Origin: Ulota crispa
Lineage: Eukaryota; Streptophyta; Bryopsida; Orthotrichales; Orthotrichaceae
Reading direction: 5' to 3'
Assembly (NCBI GenBank): GCA_963920765.1
Contig: OY987249.1
Span: 8,494,817 to 8,558,816 of the forward strand
Length of the DNA stretch: 64,000 nucleotides
Shown piece by piece: positions 36,704 through 47,999 of this stretch. How positions within the stretch are numbered: the stretch's first letter is position 1; each line of letters begins with the position of its first letter. A model generated the notes under the pieces. The model did no database searches, was not told where the DNA came from, and worked only from the letters and a program-made list of their open reading frames with translations. The translations under genes were made by a program, and so were the position numbers.

Positions 36704-38130
36704 AGCAAGATTTCATCTAGTATATGAATGGTAAAAGAGGGTATTCTAATGTGATTCTTGAATGACTTGGACCTCAAAAATTTGTCAGAATTCTTGGGAA
36801 TGGTGCAAGAAAGCACGGTGTTTAAAAACAATATATTTGAAATTTTTATGTAAATGAGCCTTCAATAAGGCACATCTTTCTAAAAATCATAGACAACTGA
36901 AATAACTTGAAATCTTGTACATAAGAAAATCCCATTGCTTTTATTTGACCACTTAGAGCAAACTTCCAAGCCATAAGAACAAATAATAAAGCAATTCCTT
37001 TGCATGAAAGTGTGATTTATTTGCAAAAGAAGACAAAGTTGGCCAGCATGTTTCAAGGAGGGAGCACTCTTCAAAATTTTGGTTGATTGTGGAATGGACA
37101 TATTTGATAGTTAGATTTGACTTGTTGTAGAAAGTTATTGCAAATACGTAAGTTACTATACCAAGTAAAGATGATTGCAACTTTTTTTCAAACAAAGCAT
37201 ATAATATACTTTTGGAAAGGTATTGTTAAGAGCTTTCCAATTACATATCATGCACCTAATTGGAATAATAGCTCCACCACTAGGATTCTTGTTAAATTTT
37301 GATGGCAATGCATTGTGAATTTCAACTTATGTTGAATTTTATCAACAAAAAGGCAATCTTAGTAGTTCACTATATTACTCCCCTCACACAAAAGTGATGG
37401 GCAGAACTTATATGTCATATTTAACTAAATATGGATTTTACAAAGTTTATAAACAATATTAAAAACAAAAATAAAAAGCAAATAAGATGTTTCATGTTGG
37501 AAACTTGAAGTATCTACACATTGAAAAAATTCCTAACCATTTGTCCAAAATCCCAAAATTTCATGATATTTACCTTGATTTTGATTTGTCTACTCATTTG
37601 GTGACATTTCAATTTTTTGCCTAATCCAACTTTATTCCACAAATTATACACATGAATAGTCCATGTTTAATTAAAAAAAACATCTTTATTTGCCAATATA
37701 GGAGCGTACTTTACCAACAACAACAAATTCCTTAAATCTTGGCCAATGTCTTGTCCACCATACTAAATTTGCTCTTAGTTGGACCATTTCTTGGCCTTCT
37801 ATCTAAACCTCTTGCAAACAACTTGTACTTCAATCCCAAGTTTTTTGAAGAATTTGGCTCCAAAGTTGGATTTCCATTTTTGTCATACCCAGTTTTGGTA
37901 GGAAATTTCTACATTTTTGGTGCCAAAATTTCCAAAATATATGCCATGGAGGAGCTTGGAACTTGAAATTTGAGTGTGGAATGTAGAATGACGCTATAAA
38001 TCCTAGATTAAAACCATTCTTCAAGTGATCAAGTATTCTAAACCCATTTGATAGGACTTGGAATTTTGTATGAATTGTTACTAAATTTTAACCCATTATT
38101 GGGTAAAGTACCATTTAGTATTTAAAAATG

Positions 38131-38681
38131 AGGAAAATATCAAAAGTACCCCTCATTTCTTTCAAAATATCAAATATTCCTCTACATTATTTGAAATATC
38201 AAATCCCTAGCTTTGTGTGGGAATATCCCTTTTATCTTTGAGAATATCATTGGCACCTCTAGTTTTTTGTGCCTCTATATTGTAAATTTTAAAATATAAA
38301 AATTATGACAAAATTTACTATTTAATCACTACAATGGTTTTGATCACAATAGACTTACATGCAAACACCCTATATAGAGTTTAAAGAACTTGCTTCCAAG
38401 ATTTGGCTTGCATTCAACTTACATCTTGTTTTTTTACTTTCCATTGTCATCCAAGTGTTTACAAAAATTTACAAAAAGAAGTATTTAAAGAGGTAGGGAT
38501 ATTTTTATAATTCAACTTATACAAGAGTACAACTGATGTTTCATAATAGTTGAGGGTCCCAAAAAACCACGGGAATAATTGATATTCCTACATAAAGCCA
38601 AGAGTGTTTTTGATATTTCAAATAATACACGGGTACATTTGGTATTTTGAAAGAATTGGAGATATGTTTGATATTTTCCTT
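38131..38681. mobile_element. Long-TIR fold-back MITE
   Basis: The two ends are inverted copies for at least 70-90 bases: left GAGGAAAATATCAAAAGTAC, right end GATATTTTCCTTC, with 'TTTCAAAATATCAAA' and 'ATTATTTGAAATATCAAA' inside both arms. No convincing target duplication could be fixed, so the superfamily stays open. Confidence 0.65.
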
Positions 38682-39059
38682 CAATAATGCACCTAAATGA
38701 AGTAAAACTTCCACTAATTATTTTTATAGGCACAAAACGTGAGAACATCTTAATGTTAAAATCAATAATTGAGCTCATTTACAAGTCTTTATAACCACTT
38801 GAGTTAATTATGAAACTCGCGTTTTATATGACTGCTATTATTTAGCAAACATGATAGTAGCCTAAGAGTGTACGTGATGAATACATCTTTAGTTTTAAAG
38901 AAATTTCAATAAATGACGGGGGTATTGGGTACATTGATGTATCACCCACAATGGTTGCAGTAATTGCACGGAATTGTGTGCTGGTTGTAACATTTATTTC
39001 CCACTGTGCTTTGTGTTGTCTTTCAGAAACCTTTGTACTTCTTGGGCGGTTCACAATAC

Positions 39060-39345
39060 ACTAATAATGATATATCGTGTTAGTACCACTAATTACAAAG
39101 TTTAACACTAAGTTTACCTGTCAACAACACTACAAGTGCTATTAACACTAATTGCCAACATAAACATCATTTGTTAACTAAATTTCCACCAGTTTTTAAG
39201 TAACCTCATAATAATTTAGATTGCACTCAAAAAACATTCAAAATTAACACTAATCATTAATGTGAACATTAATTGTCAACTAAATGAGAATAAAAATGGG
39301 TTAAACGATAGGGCACATTACACATAAGTACCATAAAATGAAATA
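39060..39345. repeat. Dispersed repeat D2, copy 1
   Basis: Homologous in order to 49920-50230 ('ctaataatgatat', 'caaaattaacactaat', 'gtgaacattaattgtcaac', 'aaatgagaat'). Unclassified; copy 2 abuts the stop codon of VTI1. Confidence 0.55.
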
Positions 39346-39699
39346 TTGTTAGTAGTATAATGATGTGTTATTGGTCCCATTGTATTTGCAAAAACTTATT
39401 AATTGAGAGTTGAAAATGGGGATGTGACAATTCATATTTTGTCTCAACTCCTAATTCACTTAGGAATGCGTATATGCTAGCATTATTTGAAGGTTTTGGC
39501 ATATGGAAGGTGGGACCTTGTACAAGAGTTGAGTGTACCAACAATAGAAACCCAATTTCATGGCATAATTCCACCAATCGTTTTTCCTTAAAATACAGTT
39601 GGGATTTCTTTTTGCCCTTTATAATCCAACATTATTGGAACTTGGCATCAAAATGGGATTTGTAGAGTTGGGACCTAATCACTAGTAGAAAAATGGGCT

Positions 39700-40115
39700 T
39701 TAATCCGTGAACGTCACAAAAGCCCTTTGCAACCGTATGCATGGCCCTATGTACATATGTATTTGAGCTGCTATGAGGGCTTTCCAACTTTTTTTATGCA
39801 CCCACCATCATACAACCCTTCAACATGTATGGTTGTAATACTTAATTTCCAATTGATTCAAATTTCCACTAGAAGAAAATAGGGATAAAGGACTGCCACA
39901 AATTGCTACTACTAGGTCACAATAACTGCCTTACAACTGCACATCAATTGCACAACTAGATTGTAGTTGTGCAATTGTAAGGTAGTTATTGTGACCTAAT
40001 TGTGGCAATTTGTGGCAACCGTTTATGACATGTTTTTCTTCTAGTGTTTTGAATATTGGTTGCAATCATATTTGGTATCATATCTTCAGAGCCCAAGGGC
40101 CCATCAAGGGTTAGA
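39700..40115. mobile_element. TTAA-flanked piggyBac-like element, copy 9 (subfamily B, nested)
   Basis: Left TTAATCCGTGAACGTCACAA, right end CCCATCAAGGGGTTAG. It sits inside the left arm of the CACTA element, which is continuous if this piece is removed, so TTAA was the insertion site (now TTAA/TTAG). The body matches 62674-62904 apart from an internal CACTA insertion at 39867-40046. Confidence 0.8.
39867..40046. mobile_element. CACTA-type mini-element, innermost of the nest
   Basis: Starts CACTAGAAGAAAATAGGG and ends TTTTTCTTCTAGTG, 180 bp, with pairing arms containing 'aactgccttacaactgcaca'. The related copy at 62674-62904 reads continuously through the site ('gattcaaacttttgaatatt'), which reveals the empty site and a TTC/TTT duplication. 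Closely related to 30628-30918. Confidence 0.88.
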
Positions 40116-40437
40116 CGGCTGAGTCACAGTGACTACAAATGTCCTAAACAACTGTAATAGAATCATTGCATAGTTGTTTAGGACGTTTGCAGTCATTGTG
40201 ACTTAGACGTTTAGGGCCCATTTTTCTTCTAGTGAATATGTCCCAACTCTAATGAATTTTGAAAAGACAATGAGTTAATACAAGTGGTGACACATTGGTG
40301 TTAAAATCTGGAAAGAACTAACATTTAGTATATTGTTAGCTTGTTGAAATTGCAAAAAATTGGTTGGAACTTGAAACAACTTAATAAAAACTAGTCATTT
40401 TTTTCATAAGGTACTATTTGTAGCTTGTTAGATTATA

Positions 40438-41281
40438 AGGGAATTGATATATTTATTGCACCTTTTTTACTATTCTACCACACCTACTATATATGGCCAA
40501 TATTTATGATATTATAGTAGGTATGGACCACTTGCAAAACATCAATAAATTAAAAATACAGCATGATATAGAAGTTGCAACTTCAGCTTTGCTTTTTAGC
40601 TCTAAATTTGGCTTGTAATATCAATTCAAAGATCTAAATTAAACTAAGCATAATCTAGATTTTTTAATTGTTCCTATGAACAAAATTTGGAGCTAAAAAA
40701 TAGAGTTCGAATTGCAACTTTTATGTCAAACTATATTTCCAAATTAATGATGTTTTGCATTTTTCTGGAATAATTATAATATCATAAATAAATATTGGCC
40801 ATATATAGTAAGTGTGGTAGAATAGTTGAAAAGGTGTGGTACATATACCAAGGGAATTGATACATGTACCACCCCTTCTTGACTATTCTACCACACCCTA
40901 CTATATATGGTTAATATTTACAAAAGTTAATAGGTGTGGATCACCAAAAAAACACCACTAATATGAAAATACAACTTGACATAGAAAATGCAGTTTAATA
41001 TTGTTTTTCAGCTCTTAATCCTGCTCATAGTATCAATTTTAAAAGTATAAATTAAACTAAACGTAATTGAGATTTTTTAATTGATACTATGAGTGGGATC
41101 CGAAGCTAAAAATCTAAGTTGAAGTTGCCACTTCTATGTCAAGTTGTATTTTCATAGTAGTGGAGTTTTTTTTGTGGTCCATACCTATTTAACTATTGTA
41201 AATATTGACCATATACACTAAGGTGCGGTAGAATAGTCAAGAAGGGTTGGTACATGTATCAATTCCCATATACCAATTCCT
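40438..41281. mobile_element. hAT-like MITE (outer), split by a second copy
   Basis: Starts AGGGAATTGATATA and resumes after the inner copy at 41276 to end ATTCCT at 41281. Flanking 8-bp repeats are AGATTATA (40430-40437) and AAATTATA (41282-41289), one mismatch. Eight-base duplications and AGGG-type ends fit the hAT superfamily. The interior is itself an imperfect hairpin ('ctaccacacctactatatat' paired with 'atatatagtaagtgtggtag'). Confidence 0.82.
40851..41267. mobile_element. hAT-like MITE (inner), inserted in the end of its sister
   Basis: Starts AGGGAATTGATACATGTACC, ends GGTACATGTATCAATTCCC, with exact 8-bp flanks ATATACCA at 40843-40850 and 41268-41275. Those flanks are part of the terminal repeat of the outer copy, which shows the order of insertion. 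Both copies share an interior including 'attaaactaa' and 'gattttttaattg'. Confidence 0.9.
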
Positions 41282-41384
41282 AAATTATAAACATAGAAAC
41301 ATGCCTCTAAAAGAAGAGGATGATAATGAAAAATGAAAAATTTTAACCGGTGAAGTTAAAATTTCTCTCGATACACAAACTTGG

Positions 41385-42262
41385 TGTACAGTACCAGGCA
41401 AGCATGAATTGTTTGGTGCCTTGTTGCAGTTCAAAGAACTTCCCATAATACATAACAAAATTGAGATTTTGTTGTTTTGAATCATAGAGATTGATACTTG
41501 TGCAACAACCAAGCATACCAGATTTTGATTCCAAAAAACCAAAACCCTATTTTTGGCAAATGATTTTGTATTAAATTCATGATTTTACATGAAAATTGAT
41601 TGAAGAAAATGGGTGATGAATTTTTTAGATTTGATTGCATGGATATGTTGGAAACATCCATATGCACATTTTCCCTTCTAAAAAGAACCTCCTTAAGTAA
41701 CAAAATTATGATCGAGAAAGAGTTCAATATGAAATGTGGTAAAACCAAAATTTGTAAAATAGATATTTCTTTACAATAATCACTTTTTGTTATTTGATTC
41801 ATACACTATGACTAAATTTGTACCTTTGAACATGACAATATGTTTACTTAGCCAAAAACTAGTTAAAATTTAGAAATATCTACTTTACAAATTTTGGTCT
41901 TACCACGACCTACATTGAACTCTTTCTTGATCATAATTTTGTTACTTAAGGAGGTTCTTTTTAGAAGGGAAAATGTGCATATGGATGTTTCCAACATATC
42001 CATGCAATCAAATCTAAAAAAATCATCACTCGTTTTCTTCAATCAATTTTCATGTAAAATCATGAAGTTAATACAAAATCATTTGCCAAAAATAGGGTTT
42101 TGGTTTTTTGGAATCAAAATTTAGTATACTTGGTTGGGATTGCACAAGAATCAATCTCTATGATTCAAAACAACAAAATCTCAATTTTGTTATGTATTAT
42201 GGGAAATTCTTTGAACTGCAGCAAGGCACCGGACAATTCATGCTTGTCTGGTATTGTACTAT
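41385..42262. mobile_element. Fold-back element FB1
   Basis: Two arms of about 430 bp are inverted copies around a centre near 41825. The end reads TGTACAGTACCAGGCAAGC on the left and its complement at 42240-42262. Arms match at high identity ('gattgcatggatatgttgga' paired with the arm near 41990). Open frames of up to 106 codons lie in the arms but are mirrored in both arms, so they look like repeat by-products. Confidence 0.82.
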
Positions 42263-43138
42263 ACAGTATTAGTTAGTATTGATAGGTAGAACCTGTTTTG
42301 GCATTCCAAAAAAGTTTGTATACTAAAAAGTGTAAAGGTCATTTTAATCTCATATTTTTGGCATGTGATTCTCATGCAATTGCAATAGATTGTACCAAAT
42401 TTTGGTTACTAAAAATAAAAATCCTATTTTTGGTAAATTAATTTGTGTCAAAATTGTGGTTTTACAAGAAAGTTGATTAAAACACATTGGTGATGAATTT
42501 TTGAGATTTGATTGCATGGATGCATAGGACACATCCGTGCGCACATCTTTCCTTCTAACAAACATTTTCAAAAAGTTCAAAATTCCTTCAATGGAGACTT
42601 GAACGTTGGTGTAATCATGAACAAATTGAGTAAAGTAAATAATTCTTTATGATAATTAAATTGTGCTATTTGACTCATACATTATGATTAAATCTATACC
42701 ATTGAACATGATGATATGTTTATTTTGCCAAAAACTAATTAAAAAATAAAGATATTTATTTTACTAAATTTGATCATGATTACACTGACGTTTAAGTCTC
42801 CATTGAAGGAATTTTGAACTTTTTGAAAATGTTTGTTAGAAGGAAAGATGTGCGCACGGATGTGTCCTATGCATCCATGCAATCAAATCTCAAAAATTCA
42901 TCACCAATGTGTTTTAATCAACTTTCTTGTAAAACCACAATTTTGACACAAAACAACTTACCAAAAATAAGATTTTTATTTTTAGTAACCAAAATTTGGT
43001 ACAATCCATTGCAATTGCATGAGAATCACATGCCAAAAATATGAGATTAAAATGACCTTTACACTTTTTAGTATACAAACTTTTTTGGAATGCCAAAACA
43101 GGTTCTACCTATCAATACTAACTGATACTGTACAGTAC
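42257..43138. mobile_element. Fold-back element FB2, sister of FB1
   Basis: Arms of about 430 bp mirror around about 42695. Ends: TACTATACAGTATTAGTTAG on the left and CTAACTGATACTGTACAGTA on the right. The terminal core TGTACAGTAYCAG and the arm interiors ('catgcaatcaaatct', 'ttaccaaaaata') match FB1, so all four arms are one family. FB1 and FB2 share the same boundary bases near 42257-42262. Confidence 0.82.
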
Positions 43139-43549
43139 AAAACTTAAGAGAAAGAAAAGCACTCTTGGTCAGAGGCGGACCCCAAACCACGTGTAACTTG
43201 GCTATTGGACCGGGTCGCTATTTTTGCACTATGCTCCCCCTGCCATTTCGTAATAAATTCAGGTTGAAATTAAAGCACTCTTTGCAATTTGAAAATGGGG
43301 GCATGAATGTCATGTGGTAAAAACCTGGTTAAACACGAGATACGAGTACTACAGATGTACTAAAGGTAACCTTGAAAACAATTTATAATTAAATTCCAAA
43401 TTTCATAAACTAAGCACGATTGTGATGTGGTAACCACTTCTAAACTAAAGCTATAAGCATTTGAGCATGGTTTCTATTATTGAATTGCATGTTTCCTCAA
43501 GTCTTTTATGATTTGAAAGAAGACATTAGATTCATTTTAGTATGAGATT

Positions 43550-44276
43550 TTGACCCCTAGAGGATCACTTGTCCATACGAGGCACAAATGGGATTTCGGG
43601 CATGTACTTATGGTTAAACTACTTTGTGTATGTTTTTGAAATTTTTATGGAAGATGGGGTGTTCAAAGATCTGTGTGGGCATCTAATTTTTTCCTCATTT
43701 TGACATTTATTGAAGAAGTTAAAAATGAATTTATGAGAATTTTAGTTTGACAGGTTGCCCAAAAACTTCTTTAAAAATTGCATTCTTTTAAAATAAAAAA
43801 TTGAGGTTAGTTCTTTAGACTTACGTACATATGAGAAGCTTTGAATCATTCAATTCTAATTGACGAGATAAAAGTTATGAGAAGTTTTAGTTTTCGGGTA
43901 GGTGTGGAAAATCTCAAATCTATGCCTACCCGTAAACTAAAACTTCTCATAACTTTTATCTCATCAATTAGAATTGGATGATTCAAAGCTTCCCACATGT
44001 ACGTAAGTCTAAAGAACTAACCTCAATTTTTTATTTTTAAAAAATACAAATTTTAAAGAAGTTTTTGGGCTGCCCCCCAAACTAAAATTCTCATAAATTC
44101 ATTTTTAACTTCTTCAATAATTGTCAAAATGAGGAAAAATGAAATGCCCACCAAGATCTTTGAATTCCCCATCTTCCATAAAAGTTTCAAAAAATTACAA
44201 AAAATAATTTAGCCATAGGTATATGCCCAAAATCCCATTTATCCCCCAAGGGGACATTTGGTCCTTTAGGGGTTAA
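43550..44276. mobile_element. Palindromic derivative of the TTAA-type subfamily A
   Basis: Both ends are the same end of subfamily A in opposite orientation: left TTGACCCCTAGAGGATCACT, right TTTGGTCCTTTAGGGGTTAA. Arms of about 350 bp pair around about 43915 (CGGGTAGG... / ...CCTACCCG). No left-end sequence of the family is present. It is a snap-back form, with no coding capacity. Confidence 0.8.
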
Positions 44277-44352
44277 AATTAAATTTATTATTATCAAAAG
44301 TTGAAATATTGAATATAGATATCTAGAAAAAATAGAGGTTTCTTCTTTTCTC

Positions 44353-45837
44353 TATGCCCCTAAAGGACCAAGCCATTTTTTTTGTGAAAAACACAGAAAA
44401 CTGCCACTTTTGGGGAAGCAAGTACAATGGTAAGAGGAAAAGTTTTTAACGAGAATCTAACCCTAAGATCTTACAGTAGACTACAAGAGGTACACGTGGT
44501 AAAAAAATCAACTCAATCCACACAAAAATGAGTGAGATATTTACATCCAAATTGCGGAAAAAAGTTTTTTTTGGTGCTGCCCAAAAATTTCAGAAGGCTT
44601 TGACCACTCTTAGAGCAACAAAATTACTCTACACAAAGTTGTGGTTTATTTTTCCCATGTAGGCGACCAAGTTAGGTATGTGTAGGAAAATTTTCAAATC
44701 AATTAGAACTATACAACACATGGGAAAAAATAGTAAGTAAAAAGAAGTAGAGAATGAGTCAAATCACTAAATTGTTAAGAATTTAATTATTAAAATGAAA
44801 AATGCAAATCCTAATGGTTATAATGTTGTGATAAACAATCGAGAGATGTGGACAAAAAGATCCATTCCTCACTCAAACCCTCTCCATGTAATCAATTCTT
44901 CACCAAACCTAAAACCAATTACATATTTTTAAAGCCTATAAAGGGGGAAAACATGCATTAAATTTTGAGATGTAGAGTATTCCAACTCCATGCCTTTAAC
45001 CCATGCCAAGTGCAATTTTGCATTACCAAATATACTATATTCATCAATTTTTAGTCTTCCAACAACAATTTTTTAGCATTTAACCACCTTCTAGAGCTTG
45101 AAATTGCCTCAACTCAAGCGAGCCTCTTGTAGATAGAAAGAGGGACACAATGTACTAAAATTTGACATGAATCAAATTTGGAGAAGTGTTAATAAAAAAT
45201 CATTTAGAAAAAGCATCAAATTATGATTAAAACGCTTTTAAAATCATTACAAGTTCACCATTAGTCTAAAACCAATACATTCTCACATTATTATTAGAGC
45301 TTTTAACATATGTAATTTTAAATTTTAGATTTGGTGAAGTAGTGATGGTGTGGGAGGGGTGTGATTGAGGAATGGATCTTTGTGTCCCCATCTCTACATC
45401 CTTCAGTTTTGTTTTTTTTCCAAAATTTTGAAAATTGAGTAAAATAAAGGACTTCAAAGTTTATTTTAGAGTAGAGAATCTAGAATTGCCCGTAAACAAA
45501 AACTCCTCATAACTTTCATCTCATCTATTGAAATTGAATGATTTAAAGCTCCCCACATCTATATAAGTCTAAAGAAACTATTTCAGAATTTTTTATTTGA
45601 AAAAAGTATAATTTTTAAAGAAGTTTTTGGCTACCCGGGGAGCAGCATTTTCCAGATTTTCATGCATAACTTCTTCAATAAATGTCGAAATGAAGAAAAA
45701 ATTACATTCCCACATAGATCTTTGAATTCCTCACCTTTGATAAAAGTTTCAAAAAATCACACAAAGTAATTTAGCCATAGGTACATGCCCAAAATCCCAT
45801 TTGTCCCCTCAAGGGATAATGGTCCTTTAGGGGTTAA
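44353..45837. mobile_element. TTAA-type element, subfamily A, with nested MITE
   Basis: Left end (TA)TGCCCCTAAAGGACCAAGC, right end GGTCCTTTAGGGGTTAA with TTAA at 45834-45837. Alignment with 31829-32749 is continuous once the insertion at about 44839-45399 is set aside. No open frame of interest. Confidence 0.75.
44839..45399. mobile_element. MITE with ~45-bp inverted ends inside a TTAA element
   Basis: Left GAGAGATGTGGACAAAAAGA, right end TCTTTGTGTCCCCATCTCTA; the inverted match continues inward through 'ccattcctca'. The copy at 31829-32749 reads 'aaacaatattcatcctctag' with no insertion. The target duplication is unclear, so the superfamily is not assigned. Confidence 0.75.
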
Positions 45838-46722
45838 ATAGCGCATTTAGGTTGCCTTGACAATTAGGTTTTCTCACCCTAAAAAGTTACCTTGTGACTC
45901 ATCACTTAACCATTTGCAGGTGCATGCAATTCTCTAGATACTTGAGTTTCACATGTTTTACAACTTGAAAGGGCTATTTTGTTTTTCCACAATTTTCTTG
46001 TTGTTCTTTGGCTCTATCTGTTTATTTTTATTTTTTGGTTAAGCTTGCCCTTTATATGTCATATTCTAACTAGCTCAAAAGAGGTATGTAAGGTTTAAGA
46101 ACAATGAATGACTCAAATCCAAAAATATGTAAAAGTCTATTCTATTGTACAATTTTGAAGAATAATTTAGTCATGAATTTCATATGGAAATTGTAACCTA
46201 TGATCCTTTGTATGATTATGTTTTCTTTTGAAAAAATAACAAAACATTCCATTAACTCTAAAACTTAAATCCACAAACTTCTTTTTTTTGGATGTATCAA
46301 ATATCAGTGTTTTTAACAAGAATTGGGTCTTGAAGGTAGAAATCTAAAGCTCTGTAAATTGTCAATTTCTGTAATTATTACGGTAGTATTTTATTGACAT
46401 CTCTTTTCGGGGTTCTTTTATAAACTTCAATGTTATATTTTCAAGTGAAATTCATTTGCAATCATCCAAGCACATTATATTGCATATACTCTACTAAACA
46501 AAACATAGAAATTCATGACCGTTTCTTTAAAAAATGCCCCCTAATTTGGATTAGAGGAAAAAAAATTATGAATTTCTTTTTCAAAATATTTTGAACAAAA
46601 CGGTAGATATATGCACAAAAATATGTTTGGATTCATTCATCACCCCAATTTTTGACACTAGATTCAAGACTACTTGCAAATTATTTAGATAAGTAAGGAC
46701 TTACAATTGAGCTTTCAATGTC

Positions 46723-47990
46723 TTAACCCCTAAGGGACAAAAAAAACATCCCTTGCCCACCAAAAAATCACTAAGTATTACAAAAAAATGTTGTTTTTCA
46801 TGTGATTTTTTAGAAGTGATCGTAAATACATGGTGCATTGTAGAAAGAAAAAAGTAACCTCATCTAGTGCACTCATATGTTTAGGTAACACAAAATGTGA
46901 GAAGATTCAAAAATATGGTGTTAGGTCCCATGCTGCCCTTCTTGCAATTTTCATCAAGGCACTATGCACTGTTAGCTATTGCAACCATCTCGCATTCAAG
47001 GCATTACAAGGGATTTGGACCCAAGAAAGGGCTATGAGTTTGGATGTTCCCAATGCCACTGCTGGTTGTCAGAAAAATAAAAATAAAACAAAAAAATAAA
47101 AAAAGTTTAAAAAGCTTTAAAAACTCAAAAAATGTTTTTTATTTTTATTTTATTTTATTTTTTCAAGATTTCTATACAAGTATTAGCTCTTAATACTATA
47201 CTTGTTGAAAACTTGTTACAAGAATAGTAGTGTAGCTTACCTCTTGGCCTTATGCCTTGTTTGAGTTATTATATAGGTTCCAAATCTATGCCTCTATGCT
47301 AGAAAATTACTTAATATACATATCCTATACTCCTAGGAATGCTCACATACAAATAAATGACAAAGTAAAATGGTTCTTATACCAATTATACCAATTTCTT
47401 ATTTAAGTTAAAGTGCTTATAATCATTGAACCTTATCTCTAATAATTATAATGGTTTCTTATGCCTTAAACATAGAAGGTACCTAAATAATTACTATTTA
47501 CCCTATGACCAGACTATTAGTGTCGCAAACATGTTTGTGCTTGTATCTACATAACTAAGTTATGTATGATATTTTACTTAAAATAGCAAACATAGTTACT
47601 AAGCTTAAAAGCATAATATTTTTAGACTTCCCCTTTTTTTTTCAAAAATGGTTAAGCTGGTCACTAACCCAGCTAACCAAATACTCAAAGTAACCGACCT
47701 CACAAGATAATTGAGCTTTATGAGCACATAAGGACAAGATCCCATGTCAGATTATACTTACACTTGGGTGGTTACACGAACCAGAGTTCCCTCCTCGGGT
47801 GTAACCTCAGGAAGGCTTTGTTACAGTAATAGAAAAGAGCACCTGCTTGTGGCAATCTTTTTGCTTTGAACACGGGGTTTTTGCTTAACTTTCTCGCAGC
47901 TGGTAAAGATAACTCAATGATATTGGTCTGAGTAGTCTGGGAGCATTGCCGAATGGACACACGAGTAATTTTTTGAAGCATGGCAAACAC
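46723..47990. other. Isolated TTAA-type left end and unassigned DNA
   Basis: TTAACCCCTAAGGGACAAAA starts at 46723, but I found no matching right end downstream. The following kilobase holds AT-rich sequence and two unrecognised short open frames (46830-47099 on +, 47772-47990 on -). I see no splice or motif support for a gene. Confidence 0.4.
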
Positions 47991-47999
47991 ACAACCTAT

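Larger units (their letters stand above)
39680..40234. mobile_element. CACTA-type mini-element, outer shell of a triple nest
   Basis: Starts CACTAGTAGAAAAATGGGC, ends GCCCATTTTTCTTCTAGTG, with AAT on both sides (39677-39679 and 40235-40237). The native arms resume at about 40116 (GACGGCTGAGTCACAGTGAC) and pair with the right end. A subfamily B TTAA element is inserted in its left arm, and that element carries another CACTA unit. Confidence 0.85.

Noticed and set aside
41482-43044. Open frames of 76-106 codons with a shared MQSNLKNSSP stretch
   Set aside because: They are present in mirrored form in all four arms of the two fold-back elements. The similarity is explained by repeat homology; no domain or start context supports a protein.
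46830-47099. 89-codon + strand frame ending in a Lys/Asn run
   Set aside because: No recognisable domain or splice context; the end is an AAAATAAAA-type simple sequence.
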